Part shown: positions 36,607-44,941 of the stretch, one piece after another
Position numbering within the stretch: position 1 is the stretch's first letter
Layout: every line of letters starts with the position of its first letter
Assembly (NCBI GenBank): GCA_963776565.1
Contig: CAVZNF010000015.1
Coordinates: forward strand, 580,731-644,730
Length of the DNA stretch: 64,000 nt
Direction: 5' to 3'
Origin: GMQP-bins7 sp963776565
GTDB taxonomy: Bacteria; Actinomycetota; Thermoleophilia; Gaiellales; Gaiellaceae
The notes under the pieces: generated by a model
What the model was told of the DNA's origin: nothing
Seen by the model: only the letters and a program-made list of their open reading frames with translations
Database searches by the model: none
Translations under genes and position numbers: made by a program

Positions 36607-37514
36607 CCGCGACCGCCGTGCGGTACCACGCGACGGTGCGCTCGATCCCCTCGCGCAGCGATGTCTTCGCCTCGAACCCGAAGAGCTCCCGGGCGCGCGT
36701 GGCGTCCACGCTTCGCCTCGGCTGGCCGTTCGGCTTCGACGAGTCCCAGGTGATGCCGCCCTCGTACCCGGTCACGTCGGCGATCAGCTCCGCGAGCTCG
36801 CGGATGGAGATCTCGCGCGCCGCGCCGAGATTGACCGGATCCGCGCCGTCGTATCGCTCCGCAGCCAGGACGAGGCCGTCGACGCAGTCGTCGACGTAGA
36901 GGAACTCCCGCGTCGGCGAGCCGTCGCCCCACAGCACGACCTCGTTCTCGGCCTCGACCATCTTCCGGATCAGCGCCGGGATGACGTGAGAGGTCTCGAG
37001 GTCGAAGTTGTCGCGCGGCCCGTACAGGTTCGTGGGAAGCAGGAAGATCGCGTCGAGTCCGTACTGCTCGCGGTACGCCTGAGCCCCGACGAGGACGGCC
37101 TTCTTCGCGACGCCGTACGGCGCGTTCGTCTCCTCCGGGTAGCCGTTCCAGAGCTCGTCCTCGCTGAACGGCACCGAAGCGAACTTCGGGTAGGCGCAGA
37201 CAGTCCCGACGATGACGAGCTTCGGCGTCGCGTGGAGCCGCGCCTGCTCGAGGACATTGGCGCCCATCGTGAGGTTCGCGAACCAGTAGCGGCCGGGATT
37301 CGCGCGGTTCGCGCCGATGCCGCCGACCTCGGCCGCGAGGTGGAACACGAGCTCGGCCTCGGCATCGCCGAACATGCGGGCGGTGTCGTCCATCGAGGTG
37401 AGGTCGTAGTCGGCGCTGCGGGCGACGACGACCTCGTGACCGTCGGCCTGGAGGCGCTCGACGAGGTGGGATCCGAGGAATCCTCCGCCGCCGGTGACGA
37501 TGGACGCGGCTCAC
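36590..37514 (-). CDS. fcl: GDP-L-fucose synthase-like SDR (one frameshift near start)
   Basis: The bulk is one frame: EAELVFHLAAEVGGIGANRA, VGTVCAYPKFASVPFSEDEL, APYGVAKKAVLVGAQAY (catalytic YxxxK), LPTNLYGPRDNFDLETSHVI and GDGSPTREFLYVDDCVDGLV, all hallmarks of Fcl/WcaG. The Rossmann start IVTGGGGFLGSHLVERLQAD lies in another frame; a single-base shift near 37502 joins it to GTG 37514. Fcl epimerises and reduces GDP-4-keto-6-deoxymannose to GDP-L-fucose. It follows a Gmd-like gene, the normal partner. A 34-bp duplication lies at its start. Confidence 0.82.
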
Positions 37515-37557
37515 GGCGTGCTGCTGCTGAGCTAGTGACCTTGCTCACGGCGTGCTG
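37509..37557. repeat. 15-bp direct repeat at the gmd/fcl junction
   Basis: GCTCACGGCGTGCTG occurs at 37509-37523 and again at 37543-37557, offset by 34 bp. One copy holds the start codon of the downstream gene, the other the stop codon of the upstream gene (both read from the minus strand). Confidence 0.85.
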
Positions 37558-38690
37558 AGCGGTGTGCCGGTCGAAAGCCAGTCGACGCGGCCGATCCAGC
37601 GCTCGCGGTTCGCGGCGTACCAGCGGATCGTCTCGAGCACACCCTCCTCCCAGGACACGCGCGGCTGCCAGCCGGTCTCCGACGTGAGCTTCTCGTGCCC
37701 GACGCGGAGCGCGAGCACCTCGCTCGAGCCTGGGCGGTGCCTCGACGCCGTCGAGACGACCTCGCGGCCGGCGGGCCAGAAGCCCTCGGCCTCCCCGACG
37801 CGGAGGATGAGGTCGACCCAGTCGCGCATCGAGATGTTCTCGCCCTGGCCGTAGACGTAGACGTCGCCCGGTGTTCCTTGCGCGGCGACGGTCAGGTGGC
37901 CGCGCACGCCGTCCGTGCAGAAGCAGAAGTCGCGCAGCGGATCGAGCGCGCCGAGCTCGATCGTCTCGCGCGTGAGCGCCTGCGTGATGATCGTCCCCGT
38001 CACGTAGCGCGGGTTCTGGCGCGGCCCGTAGTTGTTGAACATCCGCGTGACGACGCCCGGCACGCCGAAGGCGTCGTAGTAGTTCATCGTCAGGAAGTCC
38101 GCCGCGACCTTCGCCGTCGCGTAGATCGACTTCGGGTTGATGGGCGAGCGCTCGTGGAGGATGAGGCCGCCGTCGTCGTCGAAGTCGTGATGGTCTGAAA
38201 CTGCCTCGCGCACGTTCCCGTACTCCTCCGACGTGCCGGCGGTGTCGAACTTCTCGAGCTCGAGGCCGGCGTCGACGACCGCCTGCAGGAGGTTGAGCGT
38301 TCCGAGGACGTTCGCCGCGACGGTCTCGTACGGCCGGTGCCAGGACTCGCCGACGTGCGCCTGCGCGCCGAGGTGGAAGACGTACGGGCGATCGGCTGCG
38401 CTCTCCTTGAGCTCGCGCACGAGGTAGTCGACCGACGTGCGGTCGGTGAGGTCTGCGAAGTGCACCTTCAGCCGGTTGCGCAGGTGCCCGATGTTGTTGA
38501 GCGCGCCGCTCGACGTCGCGCGGACGAATGCGTGAACGGTGGCGCCGAGCTCCACGAGCGCATCCGTGAGATGCGAGCCCATGAACCCGTCCGCGCCGGT
38601 CACGAGGACGGTGCGACCCTCGTAGGCATCCCCGAACTCGCTGCGGAGGCCGTCGAGCGCGGCGCCTGTCCAGAGGGTGTCGTTCGGCAT
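37545..38690 (-). CDS. gmd: GDP-mannose 4,6-dehydratase-like SDR
   Basis: 381 residues from ATG 38690; the longer frame upstream runs through the divergent promoter. Motifs: RTVLVTGADGFMGSHLTDAL (Rossmann), FVRATSSGALNNIGHL, VFHLGAQAHVGESWHRPYET, FDTAGTSEEYGNVRE (catalytic Thr/Glu), IYATAKVAADFLTMNYYDAF (YxxxK) and RMFNNYGPRQNPRYVTGTII. It belongs to the nucleotide-sugar 4,6-dehydratases. GDP-mannose is the likely substrate because an Fcl-like gene follows, but a different NDP-sugar is possible. Intact. Confidence 0.8.
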   Translation of the reverse strand: MPNDTLWTGAALDGLRSEFGDAYEGRTVLVTGADGFMGSHLTDALVELGATVHAFVRATSSGALNNIGHLRNRLKVHFADLTDRTSVDYLVRELKESAADRPYVFHLGAQAHVGESWHRPYETVAANVLGTLNLLQAVVDAGLELEKFDTAGTSEEYGNVREAVSDHHDFDDDGGLILHERSPINPKSIYATAKVAADFLTMNYYDAFGVPGVVTRMFNNYGPRQNPRYVTGTIITQALTRETIELGALDPLRDFCFCTDGVRGHLTVAAQGTPGDVYVYGQGENISMRDWVDLILRVGEAEGFWPAGREVVSTASRHRPGSSEVLALRVGHEKLTSETGWQPRVSWEEGVLETIRWYAANRERWIGRVDWLSTGTPLSTP

Positions 38691-38696
38691 GGTCCG

Positions 38697-38702
38697 TACG
38701 CT
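38697..38702 (+). promoter_or_regulatory. -10 hexamer TACGCT
   Basis: TACGCT stands 9 nt before GTG 38712. The start of the Gmd-like gene on the other strand is only 21 bp away. Confidence 0.5.
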
Positions 38703-38711
38703 TCCGCGTCG

Positions 38712-40209
38712 GTGGCCAAGCGTACAGACTCGTCCGGCCTGGGCTCCCTGGCGAGTGCGGCGCTCACCGCGGCGTCGACACTCATCGTGACGGGCTTCGC
38801 CGCCGTCGTCGGCGTCGTCATCGCGCACGAGTTCGGCCGTACGGAGGAGACGGACGGTTTCTTCGCCGCGTACGGCGTCTACATCGTCGTCGTGCTCGCG
38901 TCGCAGGCGATTCGCGTGGCGGTGCTGCCCTCGCTCGCCCGCGCTCGAGCGGAGCGCCGACTAGCGGGAGCCGTCGCCGGATTCGCGCACGGCGCTCGCC
39001 GTCGTCTCGCTTCCTCTGCTGCTCGTCGGCGTGGGCGGCGCGGGAGCGATCGCAGATCTGCTCACGGGCTCGGGCTCGGCTGCCGCCCGAGACGTCTGCG
39101 CCGACGCGCTGCGCTGGCTCGTCCCTGCGGCGATCGCGCATCTCTTCGCGGGGCTCGCGGCGAGCGGCCTCGCCGCGCTCGACGACTACGCGACGGCCGC
39201 GCTCGGGTATGCGCTCGGAAGCACAGCCGCGCTGACGATGATCCTGACCCGGGTCGACGACGACGGAATCGCGGCGCTGTGGTGGGGCGTCGCCCTCAAC
39301 GGCGCGATCTCGCTCGCCGTGCCCGTCGTCGGACTCGCGTGGCGGGCGCTGCGGGTCGCGGATGCCGGCGGGAGCGGTTCGCCCGACCGGACCTCCGCTG
39401 CGATCCCGGCTCGGGATCTTCGCGACGGCTGCCGCTCTCCCGATCGCGCTCCAGCTGCTCTACGTCATCTGCCTGCCCTTCGCCGGCCGCGTCGAGCCCG
39501 GAGCGGTGACGAGCTTCGGTTACGCGTATCTCGCCGCGGCGAGCCTCGTCTCGATCACGGCGTTCTCCATCGGCCTCGTCTCGTCGGTGCCGCTGACCCG
39601 CATCGGCCTCGGCGAGGGCGCGGTGGCGCGGCATGTGACGTCGTCGGCATGGGTTGCGCTTGACCCTGATCGGAGCTGCCGTCGGCGCCTTCGCGGTCGC
39701 CGGCGGCGCGATCATCGAACACGTTCTCGGCGACGCGTATGGAGGCGACATCGGCGAGGAGGTCAGCCGGCTGATCGTCGTTCTCTCGCCGTGGATGGTC
39801 GTCTCGGTCGGCGTGAACGTCTCCTTTCCGCTCGCGTTCGTCGCCGAGCGGCTGCGGGCGCTGCCCGTGATCGGAGCCGCTGCGCTCGCGGCGCAGGTGG
39901 TGTTGGCCTGGATCGGCTCGGAGCTCTTCGAGCTCGACGGCCTGGCCGTGGCTCTCGCGCTCTCCACGGGTGTCGTGCTCGTGGCGTTGCTCCGCGTAGC
40001 TCGGCGCTCTGGATGCCGGCTTGCGCGGGATCGCGCGAGCCGCCGCCGTCGTGGCGGCGCTGACCGCGGTTGCGTACCTGCCGGTCGGACTTCTCCTCGG
40101 GACGGTCGCCGCCGCCGTCGTCGGGAGCGCGGTCTACGTCGCGCTCGTCGCGCTCTGGCGACCGCGCCGACTCACGGAGTCGTGGGGCTACCTCCGGGCG
40201 TTGCGCTAG
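38712..40209 (+). CDS. Lipid-linked oligosaccharide flippase, MurJ/Wzx-like (four frameshifts)
   Basis: GTG 38712 gives VAKRTDSSGLGSLASAALTA, and FGRTEETDGFFAAYGVYIVV matches the MurJ/MviN-type first loop. Further pieces are LRWLVPAAIAHLFAGLAASG, LAALDDYATAALGYALGSTA, LGIFATAAALPIALQLLYVI, SVGVNVSFPLAFVAERLRAL and VVAALTAVAYLPVGLLLGTV. Breaks lie near 38985, 39385, 39645 and 40010. About 498 residues with 12 or more helices. It is a second flippase, separate from the one at 21281. The end overlaps the convergent GT by 38 bp. Confidence 0.7.
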
Positions 40210-41263
40210 CGGCCGCCCGGTAGACGTCCTCGTGGCGGCGAGCGGTCTCGTCCCACGTGAAGAGGGCCGCACGTGCGAGCCCACGCTCGCGGAGGTCGTC
40301 TCGGCGGTCGTCGGCCTCGAGCATGGCGGTGGCAATCGCGTCCACGTCGGTCGGCTCGAAGAGGACGGCGGCGTCACCGCACACTTCCGGGATCGCGCCG
40401 GCGGTCGAGGCCGCGACGGGACAACCGCACGCCATCGCTTCGAGCGGCGGGATCCCGAACCCCTCGTAGAGGCTCGGGTAGACGAGGCAGGCCGCTCGCC
40501 GGTAGAGCGACGCGAGCTGCGACGCCGGGACCTCACCGAGGCTCTCGACGCCTTCCGGAAGCGGTTCCAGCCGTTCGAGACCGCCGCCGGTGAGGATCAG
40601 GCGAAGCTGCGGACGCGTCTCGCGCAGCATCTCGAAGGCTTTGAACAGTCGCGCATGATTCTTGTGCGGCCACCCTCTCGCCGGATACAGGAGGATCGGC
40701 TCGCGCTCCTCGTTGCCGGGCCGGTAGACGCCGTGGTCGATCGCGAGCGGCACGACGTGGATGCGCCCGGGATCGAGATCCAACGCATCGCGTGCTCGCC
40801 CGCGCACGAACTCGCTCGTGACGATCACGGCGGCCGCCGAGCGCGCGGCGCGGTCGTACGCGAGCCGGCGGAACGAGCGCCGGGCAGGCCCGAAGAACTC
40901 CGGCAGGTCCCGATGCTGGATGTCGTGCAGCGTCACGACGGTCGGCACCTGCACCCGGGGCGACGGCACAGTGAGCGGATAGTGGACGACGTCGAGCGTC
41001 GACAGCTGATCGCCCACGCCTTTCGTGCGGCGCGCCTGGAGCGCCATCGTCGCGATCCGCAGCGGGCCGCGCTTCCCGACCGGCGGATCCTTGACTTCGA
41101 TGGCGGGTAGGCCCTCGGCCGCGTCCTTGGCGCGCGCCGGAACCAGCACGGCGTAGTCGAGTGTCCCAACCCGCGCCAGCGACCGCACGAGCTGCCGGGC
41201 GTAGGTCTCCGATCCGCCGTGGTCGCCCGGAGAGAGCGTGAGGAGGGAGAGCCCGACGCGCAC
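40172..41263 (-). CDS. Glycosyltransferase, GT4 (mannosyltransferase MtfB-like)
   Basis: 363 residues, intact, from GTG 41263. MRVGLSLLTLSPGDHGGSET, then VVHYPLTVPSPRVQVPTVVT, LHDIQHRDLPEFFGPARRSF, IVTSEFVRGRARDALDLDPG, LLYPARGWPHKNHARLFKAF and YPSLYEGFGIPPLEAMACGC (E-x7-E) place it in the GT4 group that includes many mannosyl- and rhamnosyltransferases. It has its own TAGGCT promoter 6 nt upstream on the minus strand. The acceptor is unknown. Confidence 0.87.
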   Translation of the reverse strand: MRVGLSLLTLSPGDHGGSETYARQLVRSLARVGTLDYAVLVPARAKDAAEGLPAIEVKDPPVGKRGPLRIATMALQARRTKGVGDQLSTLDVVHYPLTVPSPRVQVPTVVTLHDIQHRDLPEFFGPARRSFRRLAYDRAARSAAAVIVTSEFVRGRARDALDLDPGRIHVVPLAIDHGVYRPGNEEREPILLYPARGWPHKNHARLFKAFEMLRETRPQLRLILTGGGLERLEPLPEGVESLGEVPASQLASLYRRAACLVYPSLYEGFGIPPLEAMACGCPVAASTAGAIPEVCGDAAVLFEPTDVDAIATAMLEADDRRDDLRERGLARAALFTWDETARRHEDVYRAAASATPGGSPTTP

Positions 41264-41269
41264 GTTCTC

Positions 41270-41275
41270 AGCCTA
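41270..41275 (-). promoter_or_regulatory. -10 hexamer TAGGCT (minus strand), leaderless type
   Basis: On the minus strand TAGGCT stands 6 nt before GTG 41263. Confidence 0.6.
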
Positions 41276-41306
41276 CTGGCCGATCCGGCCAATCCTATGC
41301 CCCGGC

Positions 41307-41312
41307 TAGAAT
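41307..41312 (+). promoter_or_regulatory. -10 hexamer TAGAAT, leaderless type
   Basis: TAGAAT stands exactly 6 nt before ATG 41319. It heads a plus-strand run that reaches 51877. Confidence 0.62.
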
Positions 41313-41318
41313 GCCCCG

Positions 41319-41733
41319 ATGCCCTCTGGCGACGCCAAAAACGGCGATTCTGCAGGGGTTTCGGTCGGAGCTTCGGTCGACGTCGAGGAGCTCTTCCGCG
41401 CGCTTCGCGAAGAAGTGCGCCGCTCCGGAGCCGATCCTGGCGGCAGTCGCCGGCGACGAGGACGACCGACGTGTGGCACGAGCCGAGGCCGAGCGTCTCT
41501 GGCCCGTGTCCGCCGATCGCTCGCTAAGGCTTCGTCCTGGAGTGCGCGGCGGCATCGGAACGCCGGTCAAAGCGGTGCTCCGCAAGCTCATGCGCTGGTA
41601 CGTCGAGCCGCTCGCATACGACCAACGCTCGTTCAACGCCGCAACGCTTCGACTGATCGACGACCTCCAGGAGCAGGTCGACCGCCTCGAGGCCGAGCTG
41701 GCTGCTGCACGCGGTCACGCGGAGCAGCGGTGA
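41319..41733 (+). CDS. Small protein of unknown function with C-terminal coiled coil (one frameshift)
   Basis: About 137 residues once a shift near 41433 is repaired. The N-terminal part has VDVEELFRALREEVRRSGAD (helical, charged). The second half has LRKLMRWYVEPLAYDQRSFN and ends in RLIDDLQEQVDRLEAELAAA, a probable coiled coil. No catalytic motif or membrane segment is seen. Proteins with this pattern often precede methyltransferase or glycosyltransferase genes, so it may be a scaffold or partner; that is an inference. The stop overlaps the next GTG. Confidence 0.6.
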
Positions 41734-42686
41734 GCGTCGTCGCCGCGCCGGCGGGGCTCGAGCTCCTCCGGTGCCCGACCTGTCACGGAACGCTCGGCGG
41801 CGACGAGGTGCTGACGTGTTCCTCGTGCGGGCGCAGCTACGACGTGATCGATCGCATTCCCCGCATGCTGGACGAGACGGTTCCGGGCGTCGCGGAGAAA
41901 GCGCGTGAGGCCGAGGGGTGGGCGGCGATGGCTCGCGACCAGGGCTGGTACGAGCCCGACGACGAGGTCGACGCCGCGCTGCCGTACCTCACGCGCGACT
42001 GCGGATGGAACGACCTCACTTGGAAGGCCAACGAGCATTCGTTCGGGCTGTTGCTCGGACTGCTCGAGCCGGGACAGCGGGTGCTCGAGGTCGGCGCTGC
42101 GAAGTGCTGGGGCGCTCAGCACGTGATCGCCGCAGGCTGCACGTATGTCGGGACGGACATCCTCGCCGACCCCAACATCGGGCTCGGGCGCGGGGCGTTC
42201 TACGAACGAGAGGTCGGCCCCTTCCTCCGCGTGCAGGCCGACGGCGAGAGTCTGCCCTTCGCGGATGGCGCGTTCGACGTCACGTACTGCGTCGCGACGC
42301 TGCACCACGCGCTCGATCTCGGCCTCATGGTTGGCGAGATGGCCCGGGTGACGCGACGCGGTGGGCATGTCGTCGCCTTGAACGAGGGCACTCGAGCGGT
42401 CTATCGGTCGGGCGACGCTCCCGACCAGGCCGAGGAGCGGACGTACGGGATCAACGAGCACGTGCACACGCTCTATGCGTACCTGTGGGCGTTCGCCCGC
42501 GCGAGGCTCGTCGTTCGTCGCGTCGAGCAGGCTGACGGCTACGACGAGATGGCCGGTCGCCGGATCGGCGGACGGCTCCTGCGGCTGCCGAAGGTCGGTC
42601 GTAGCGCGGCGACCTGGTTCACGCAGACCTGCTACGGCTACCAGGGCGCGAGCATCGTGGCACGCCGAGTGCGCGGACCCGGATGA
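41730..42686 (+). CDS. SAM-dependent methyltransferase with N-terminal zinc ribbon
   Basis: 318 residues from GTG 41730 (GTGA overlap). The N-terminus carries a Trm112p-like zinc ribbon: LLRCPTCHGTLGG and LTCSSCGRSYDVIDRIPRML (CPxC and CxxC). The methyltransferase core has GQRVLEVGAAKCWGAQHVIA (motif I), YVGTDILADPN, FADGAFDVTYCVATLHHALD and RVTRRGGHVVALNEG. Such enzymes methylate sugars or handle glycan-linked intermediates. It is followed by a GT4 gene in ATGA overlap. Confidence 0.82.
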   Translation: MSVVAAPAGLELLRCPTCHGTLGGDEVLTCSSCGRSYDVIDRIPRMLDETVPGVAEKAREAEGWAAMARDQGWYEPDDEVDAALPYLTRDCGWNDLTWKANEHSFGLLLGLLEPGQRVLEVGAAKCWGAQHVIAAGCTYVGTDILADPNIGLGRGAFYEREVGPFLRVQADGESLPFADGAFDVTYCVATLHHALDLGLMVGEMARVTRRGGHVVALNEGTRAVYRSGDAPDQAEERTYGINEHVHTLYAYLWAFARARLVVRRVEQADGYDEMAGRRIGGRLLRLPKVGRSAATWFTQTCYGYQGASIVARRVRGPG

Positions 42687-43709
42687 GGATCGCCGTCTGC
42701 AGGCCGCAGGTGCCGTTCGCGCGCGGCGGCGCCGAGATCTTCACGGACACGCTCGTCGACGAGCTTCGCGCGCGCGGCCACGAGGCGGACATCGTCTCCG
42801 TTCCGTTCAAGTGGTATCCCGGCGCACGCGTGCTCACGCAGGCCTTCCTCTGGCGGATGGTCGACCTCGACGAGGTCGACGGCAGCAGGATCGACATGGT
42901 GATCGCCACGAAGTTCCCGTCGTATCTCGTCCGCCATGCGGACAAGCGCGTCTGGCTCGTGCACCAGTTCCGCCAGGCGTACGAGCTCGATGGAACGCCG
43001 CTCGGCCAGTTCGGCGACACGTCCGAGGATCGGGCGCTGCGGCGGAAGGTTCACGATCTCGATCGGGTCGCCCTCGGTGAGGCGTCGCATCTCTTCGCGA
43101 TCTCGCAGAACGTCGCCGGACGGCTCGCCGCTTCGACGGGCCTGGCGGCCGAGGTGCTGCCGCACCCGCCGCAGGAGCTCGACTACCGCTGCCAGGGTTA
43201 CGGGGACTTCGTCCTCTCGGTGAACCGGCTCGATCGCGCGAAGCGGATCGATCTCCTCATCGAGGCTGCGGCGCGCGAGCCCGGCTTCGAGCTGGTGATC
43301 GCGGGCGAGGGGCCGGACCGCGATCGGTTGGAGAGACTGGCTAGCGAGCACGGCCTCAACGGGCGCGCTCGCTTCGCGGGCCGCGTCTCCGAGGGCGAAC
43401 TCGCGGACCTGTATGCGAGATGCCTGGCCGTCTACTACGCCCCGGTCGACGAGGACTACGGGATGGTGCCGCTCGAGGCCTTCCTCTCGGAGAAGCCCGT
43501 GCTGACGACGACCGATGCGGGTGGGCCGCTCGAGGTCGTCTCGGACCACGCGACCGGGCTCGTCGTCGCTCCGGATGCCGCTGAGATCGCCAGGGCGCTC
43601 GGCTGGCTCCGCGACCACCGCGACGAGGCCGCCTCGCTGGGCCGTGCAGGGAACGCTGATCGCCCGCGAGGTCACGTGGGATCGCGCCATCGGGAGGTTG
43701 CTGTCGTGA
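42683..43709 (+). CDS. Glycosyltransferase, GT4 (one frameshift near end)
   Basis: ATG 42683 overlaps the methyltransferase stop. RIAVCRPQVPFARGGAEIFT, VHQFRQAYELDGTPLGQFGD, VLSVNRLDRAKRIDLLIEAA, LVIAGEGPDRDRLERLASEH and YYAPVDEDYGMVPLEAFLSE (E-x7-E) identify a GT4 enzyme. In the raw sequence the frame runs on into the next GT, but the proper tail GTLIAREVTWDRAIGRLLS lies in another frame and ends at TGA 43707-43709, which overlaps the next GTG. A one-base error near 43645 therefore explains the apparent fusion. About 341 residues. Confidence 0.8.
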
Positions 43710-44941
43710 AGCTCGCCTACTTCAGTCCGATGCCGCCGGAGCAGACCGGGATCGCCGACTACAGCGCGCTGCTCCTGCCGCCGCTGCGAGAGCGCATCGA
43801 CGTCGACGTGGTGCGTCGGGGGACGAAGCGGCCTCCCCGCGGGACGGACATCGCGCTCTACCACGTCGGGAACAATCCTGACGCGCACGCATGGATCGTC
43901 GACGCACTGCGTCGCGAGCCAGGAGTCGTCGTTCTCCACGACTTCGTTCTCCACCATCTCGTATCGGGCATGACGCTCGGTCGTCGGGACCGTGACGCGT
44001 ATCTCGATCTCATGGAGCGCGAGCACGGCGTCGCCGGACGACTGCTCGCGTATGGCGTGATCGACAAGCGGGTGCCGCCCTTGTGGGAAGCAAGGCCTGC
44101 CGACTTTCCTCTCGCCACGTTCGTTCTCGACTACGCCACGGGCCTCGTCGTCCATTCGCAGTTCGTGCGCGACCAGGCGCGCGCGGCCGGGTACGAGGGG
44201 CCGATCTGCGTCGTTCCGCATCCAGCTTGGCCCGTCCCGGCCGTCGAGCCGGAGCGCGTCGCACGAGGCGTCGTCATCGGCTGCTTCGGTGTCGTCAACT
44301 CGAGCAAGCGGATCCCGGAGCTTCTCCGATCGATCGCAGCGGTACGGCGCGAGCGGCCGGAGCTCGTGCTGCTCCTGGTCGGGTCGACGTCTCCCGGCTT
44401 CGACCTCGATCGCAGGCTGCAGCGGCTCGGCCTGGACGACGACGGGCTGGTTCGCCACGGGTGGGTGGACGAGGCGAGGCTCTGGTCGCTCATGGCCGGA
44501 AGCGACGTCCTCGTGAACCTGCGGCATCCGACGATGGGCGAGACGTCGGGCAGCGCTGTCAGGGCGCTGTCGCTCGGTAAGCCGCTCGTCGTGAGCGATG
44601 TGGGCTGGTTCTCCGAGCTTCCGGGGGACGTCGCGCTGAAGGTTCCACCTGACGACGACGAGGTGGCGACGCTCACGGCAGCGGTCGAGCTGCTCGCGTC
44701 CCGCGCAGACGTCCGCGCCGAGATGGGGGCGAACGCCGCGGCGCTCGCGCACCGCGAGCACGACGTCGAGCGCGTCGCGGATCTGTACGTCGGTGCGCTG
44801 GAGCGAGTTGCCGGCGGCGCGGCGGTCGACGACGCGGTGCTCCGCGATGTGAGTCAGGCCGCGGCGGACGTCGGGATCTCGGCGGAGACGGCCGAGGCGA
44901 ACGAGATCGCCCGGCGCCTCGCCGAGGTCGACCTTGGGTAG
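43706..44941 (+). CDS. Glycosyltransferase, GT4
   Basis: 411 residues from GTG 43706: VKLAYFSPMPPEQTGIADYS, a GT4 opening with the TGIADY motif. Also LYHVGNNPDAHAWIVDALRR, LHDFVLHHLVSGMTLGRRDR, VVHSQFVRDQARAAGYEGPI, GCFGVVNSSKRIPELLRSIA and LRHPTMGETSGSAVRALSLG (donor site with E-x7-R rather than E-x7-E). The tail of about 60 residues beyond the GT fold (AAVDDAVLRDVSQAAADVG) is helical and unassigned. The stop overlaps the TTG start proposed for the next gene. Confidence 0.82.
   Translation: MKLAYFSPMPPEQTGIADYSALLLPPLRERIDVDVVRRGTKRPPRGTDIALYHVGNNPDAHAWIVDALRREPGVVVLHDFVLHHLVSGMTLGRRDRDAYLDLMEREHGVAGRLLAYGVIDKRVPPLWEARPADFPLATFVLDYATGLVVHSQFVRDQARAAGYEGPICVVPHPAWPVPAVEPERVARGVVIGCFGVVNSSKRIPELLRSIAAVRRERPELVLLLVGSTSPGFDLDRRLQRLGLDDDGLVRHGWVDEARLWSLMAGSDVLVNLRHPTMGETSGSAVRALSLGKPLVVSDVGWFSELPGDVALKVPPDDDEVATLTAAVELLASRADVRAEMGANAAALAHREHDVERVADLYVGALERVAGGAAVDDAVLRDVSQAAADVGISAETAEANEIARRLAEVDLG

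Noticed and set aside
42683..44941. Single 752-codon double glycosyltransferase
   Set aside because: The correct tail of the first enzyme and its stop exist in another frame, and that stop overlaps the GTG of the second enzyme. Two genes with one base error is the simpler reading.
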